A stretch of DNA of 16,455 bases, taken from the NCBI GenBank assembly GCA_038531315.1, contig JBCBBT010000069.1:1-16455 (forward strand). The letters are read 5' to 3'. Positions 13,636-16,455 of this stretch are shown piece by piece (positions within the stretch are counted from its first letter, which is position 1; each line of letters begins with the position of its first letter). The position numbers and the translations under genes were made by a program. This stretch comes from JAJFFW01 sp038531315 (GTDB lineage Bacteria; Pseudomonadota; Alphaproteobacteria; Caulobacterales; Parvularculaceae). The notes under the pieces are model-generated. The model saw only the letters and a program-made list of their open reading frames with translations. It did no database searches and was not told the DNA's origin.

Positions 13636-15426
13636 CTAGGCTCCCGCCGCGACCGGCTGCTCGATCTCATGTTCGTCGATCGCGAGCCCCGTACCTTTAA
13701 GCGTGTCGAGCTTCATCCAGCTCTTAATGAGCGGCGAAATGATCAGCATAAAGACGCCGATGGCCATCGCGACATAGGCGACATTGGTATAGACGCTCGC
13801 ATATGTCGCTTTCGCGGCGGCAATGTCAGTGAGCTGACCGCCGATGGTTTCCGCACCCGTTCCCCGCGCAATCACGCCCGCGAGATAGTTCGACAGCCCG
13901 GAATAAAGAAACCATGACCCCATCGCCATCCCGACGACGCGCGCCGGCGCCATCTTGGTGACCGCCGACAGGCCGACCGGCGACAACATCAATTCCGCCA
14001 TGGTGTGGACCCAGTAAATCAGGAAGATGAACCAGACAGCCGTCATCCCTGCGGCGCCGCTCATTTTCATGCCGGCGACCAGCGCGAGGAAGCCGAGCCC
14101 AACGCCAAAAACGCCGAAGGAGAATTTCACTGGCGTCGACGGTTCGCGGCCGCGTTTGGCGAGCGCAATCCACATCCAGGCGATCAGCGGCGCGAAAATG
14201 AAGATGAAGCCGGCATTCAGCGACTGGAAAACCGGGGCCGGCACAGACCAGCCGAAAATCGTCCGGTCGACAAGGCGGTCCGTGAACAGATTGAGCGACG
14301 AACCGGCTTGTTCAAACAGCGCCCAGAACGGAATTTGCGCCAGCACGAAATAGATCGCGGCGAACATACGGCTGCGCTCATCGCCCTCGAGTTTCGTAAA
14401 GGCGTAGCCGACAAGAAACATGAAAACCAGAATGCCGATCGAGCCGACAAACCAGTCGGGAATAAGATGGGCGTTCATGACCATCATCATTGAAACCGCG
14501 ATGATCGCGATGCCGGTCAAGTAACACATGAATTCGACATTGAGCGGGCCGAGAACCGATTGCTTCAGTTTCGCCGCGTCGGGCGGATCAGCCCGCCCGC
14601 CGAGATGTTTCTGGCCCCAGATGAAAACCAACAGTCCGAGCAGCATGCCGATGCCGGCGAGACCGAACCCATATTTCCAGCCATAGACGATGCCAAGATA
14701 GCCGCAGAAGATCGACGATAGGAAGGAGCCGAGATTGATGCCCATATAAAAGAGCGTGAACCCGGAATCGCGGCGCGGATCTTCGAGATTGTAGAGCGCG
14801 CCGACAATTGTAGAGATATTCGCCTTCAGGTAGCCGACGCCCGCAATAATCAGGGCGAGCGACAGATAGAGAATATTGACGTAGAGCGGCTCTTTTTCGA
14901 TCCGGGTCTCATATTCGGAGGCTGCAATGGTCGCCGGCAGGCCGACCGATGCAGGATCGTCGATCAGCATCTGCGTCGCGCCGTCATTGAACGCGATTTT
15001 CGACTGCCCCTGATCGGAGACGATAATCTGGTTTGCGTCGCCGCCGCGTCCATCGAGCGTCACCTGATAATCCTGGCCCTGATAGGTGAGCAGCTCTTTT
15101 GAGCCCTCCCCCTCGAAGGCCATGCCGAAATGGCCGAGCACCAATAAGATGGCGCCGTAGGTCACCGCCTTGCGCTGACCGAGATAGCGGTCGGCGAGCG
15201 TGCCGCCGATAATCGTCATCACATAAACAAGCGCCGTATAGGCGCCGTACATCAGCGCCGAGCGCTCGTCGGAAAACAGGAAATGTTGCGTCAGATAAAT
15301 GATCAGAAGACCGCGCATCCCGTAATAGGAAAACCGCTCCCACATCTCGGTGAAGAAAAGAACCGCAAGGCCCTTCGGATGGCCGAAAAACGATGTGTCG
15401 GCTGCTGTCGCTTGCGCGTCGCTCAT
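13636..15426 (-). CDS. POT/PTR2-family proton-coupled peptide transporter
   Basis: This 596-residue inner-membrane protein imports di- or tripeptides with protons. The POT signature is in helix 1, FTEMWERFSYYGMRG (E27, E30, R31 in the ExxER motif). The second signature is FYMGINLGSF (226-235), and FEQAGSSLNLF (371-381) and LSPVGLSAVTKMAP (481-494) match conserved substrate- and helix-packing regions. About 14 hydrophobic segments are visible. Between helices 3 and 4 there is an extra hydrophilic stretch of about 70 residues (107-178), predicted to face the periplasm. The start ATG at 15426 has an excellent GGAGG seven bases upstream. A 31-base inverted repeat lies 65 bases upstream of the start. 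The adenosyltransferase gene follows after six bases. Substrate range cannot be read from the sequence. Confidence 0.95.
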   Translation of the reverse strand: MSDAQATAADTSFFGHPKGLAVLFFTEMWERFSYYGMRGLLIIYLTQHFLFSDERSALMYGAYTALVYVMTIIGGTLADRYLGQRKAVTYGAILLVLGHFGMAFEGEGSKELLTYQGQDYQVTLDGRGGDANQIIVSDQGQSKIAFNDGATQMLIDDPASVGLPATIAASEYETRIEKEPLYVNILYLSLALIIAGVGYLKANISTIVGALYNLEDPRRDSGFTLFYMGINLGSFLSSIFCGYLGIVYGWKYGFGLAGIGMLLGLLVFIWGQKHLGGRADPPDAAKLKQSVLGPLNVEFMCYLTGIAIIAVSMMMVMNAHLIPDWFVGSIGILVFMFLVGYAFTKLEGDERSRMFAAIYFVLAQIPFWALFEQAGSSLNLFTDRLVDRTIFGWSVPAPVFQSLNAGFIFIFAPLIAWMWIALAKRGREPSTPVKFSFGVFGVGLGFLALVAGMKMSGAAGMTAVWFIFLIYWVHTMAELMLSPVGLSAVTKMAPARVVGMAMGSWFLYSGLSNYLAGVIARGTGAETIGGQLTDIAAAKATYASVYTNVAYVAMAIGVFMLIISPLIKSWMKLDTLKGTGLAIDEHEIEQPVAAGA

Positions 15427-15490
15427 GGAAACCTCCGCCCAGCGCGTTGATCGCGCGTGGTTTTAGGCCGGCCCTGCCCGGCTCGGCAAA

Positions 15491-15521
15491 ATAAAGTCGA
15501 AGGAGATTACGGCGACTTTAT
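15491..15521. promoter_or_regulatory. 31-base inverted repeat upstream of the peptide transporter gene
   Basis: Perfect nine-base arms ATAAAGTCG (15491-15499) and CGACTTTAT (15513-15521) flank 13 bases. The element lies in the 153-base gap between lpd and the transporter gene, 65 bases before the latter's ATG. It could be an operator for the transporter or, in RNA, a weak stem at the end of the lpd transcript: TTTTG follows on the minus strand, but the stem is AT-rich. Confidence 0.45.
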
Positions 15522-15579
15522 GTTGAAAATCCAGTGCCTTGCGCCGCGATGAAGTAGCTTGCACGGCGATGAAGCGCGC

Positions 15580-16455
15580 TCAAGCCTGCATGGTCCAGCC
15601 TTCAACGCCCATCGCCGCCTGGCGAACGGCTTCGGACCGTGTCGGATGCGCATGGCAGGTGCGCGCGATGTCTTCCGACGCGCCGCCGAACTCAAGGACG
15701 CTGACCGCCTCGGCGATCAACTCGCCAGCGCCGACGCCGACGATATGACACCCAAGAAGCTTGTCGCTCGCCGCATCGGCCAGCACTTTCACGAAACCGT
15801 CCGTCTCGTGGTTTGTCTTGGCGCGCGAATTCGCCGCAAACGGAAACTTGCCGATCTTGTAGTCGACGCCGGCCTGCTTCAGCTCTTCTTCCGTTTTTCC
15901 GACGCTGGCGACTTCAGGATAGGAATAAACGACATTGGGCACCGCGTCGTAATTGACGTGGCCCGGCTTGCCGGCGATCAACTCAATACAGGCGACGGCG
16001 TCGTCTTCCGCTTTGTGGGCGAGCATGGGTCCGGTGATGCAATCGCCGATCGCCCAAATCCCCGGCGCGCTGGTCCGGAAGTGATCAGTGACGATAAAGC
16101 CGCGCTTGTCCATCTGAACGCCGGCCGCCTCAAGCCCCAGCCCTTTCGTATGCGGACGCCGGCCGATGGCGACCAGAACAGCGTCGGCGTCAATAATGTC
16201 GGCGTCGCCGCCGGCGGCCGGCTCAACGCTCACTTTGACTTTGGTCTTCAGCGTTTCAGCGCCGGTGACTTTCGATGACAGCCTGAACGCCATCCCCTGT
16301 TTTTTCAAAATCCGCTGGAACTGCTTGGACACCTCGCCGTCCATCGTCGGTAGAATGCGATCGAGATACTCAACGACGGTGACCGCCGCCCCGAGCCGGC
16401 GCCAGACCGACCCGAGCTCCAGACCAATGACGCCGCCGCCGATGACCACGAGATG
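15580..16455 (-). CDS. lpdA: Dihydrolipoamide dehydrogenase (E3), C-terminal part, cut by the window edge
   Basis: E3 reoxidises the dihydrolipoyl groups of 2-oxo acid dehydrogenase complexes, passing electrons through FAD to NAD+. The last 291 residues are visible and the frame is open to the right edge, so the FAD-binding N-terminus and the redox disulfide are outside. Seen here are the NAD-binding Rossmann motif VVIGGGVIGLELGSVWRRLG, then VAIGRRPHT, the second FAD contact GIWAIGDCITGPMLAHKAED, and the dimer-interface catalytic dyad HAHPTRSE close to the C-terminus. The sequence resembles the E3 encoded with the 2-oxoglutarate dehydrogenase genes of alphaproteobacteria, but the upstream neighbours that would show this are not in the window. 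It ends 153 bases before the peptide transporter gene on the same strand. Confidence 0.95.
   Translation of the reverse strand, partial: HLVVIGGGVIGLELGSVWRRLGAAVTVVEYLDRILPTMDGEVSKQFQRILKKQGMAFRLSSKVTGAETLKTKVKVSVEPAAGGDADIIDADAVLVAIGRRPHTKGLGLEAAGVQMDKRGFIVTDHFRTSAPGIWAIGDCITGPMLAHKAEDDAVACIELIAGKPGHVNYDAVPNVVYSYPEVASVGKTEEELKQAGVDYKIGKFPFAANSRAKTNHETDGFVKVLADAASDKLLGCHIVGVGAGELIAEAVSVLEFGGASEDIARTCHAHPTRSEAVRQAAMGVEGWTMQA

Noticed and set aside
1..16455. Search by eye for CRISPR arrays, insertion sequences, integrases, toxin-antitoxin or phage genes, tRNA and rRNA
   Set aside because: None was seen; gene content and codon character are uniform and of core-chromosome type.

Overview
The window looks like chromosomal core sequence from a GC-rich alphaproteobacterium. 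Supporting signs are glnD close downstream of mutS, an OmpA-type porin with a short disulfide-type linker, a PduO-type cobalamin adenosyltransferase, a POT peptide transporter, an E3 (Lpd) gene, and a match to the CtrA box pattern in front of a cell-wall synthase gene. A marine Parvularculales/Hyphomonadales-like member is plausible, but the genus cannot be fixed from sequence alone. I see no insertion sequence, phage gene, CRISPR array, rRNA or tRNA. Eleven genes are complete, and one is cut at each edge.

Left block (1-4559, minus strand): mutS, then a Sel1-repeat lipoprotein whose ATG directly follows the mutS stop, then glnD 20 bases later and cut by the window edge. The mutS promoter region (4560-4748) is shared with a divergent YgjP-type metallopeptidase gene (4749-5522, plus). 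That gene runs tail-to-tail into a class A penicillin-binding protein gene (5498-7534, minus), with a 25-base overlap of the coding ends.

Middle block (7535-10079): the cell-wall synthase gene is divergent from a TetR-family regulator (7727-8353). The 192-base space between them holds a hairpin against the synthase start codon, a CtrA-like box, and a palindrome just in front of the TetR gene. A strong bidirectional terminator (8454-8490) separates tetR from a convergent OmpA-family porin gene. The porin gene has a good -35/-10 pair, a leader of about 115-120 bases and a strong Shine-Dalgarno. About 270 bases upstream of that promoter have no gene but contain a nested hairpin.

Right block (10080-16455, all minus): lpd (3' part only), then a 153-base gap with a 31-base inverted repeat, then a run of five genes. 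These are a POT-family peptide transporter, cob(I)alamin adenosyltransferase (6-base gap), an unrecognised secreted protein (64-base gap), the tRNA uridine hydroxylase trhO (16-base gap) and a glutathione transferase (4-base gap). The last three look like one transcription unit.

Most of the content is ordinary housekeeping: DNA repair, nitrogen signalling, cell wall, outer membrane, tRNA modification, cofactor and central carbon metabolism. I do not see a convincing new defence or mobile system. The least explained items are the secreted four-cysteine protein co-transcribed with trhO, the lipoprotein between mutS and glnD, the extra periplasmic segment in the peptide transporter, and several regulatory-looking inverted repeats.
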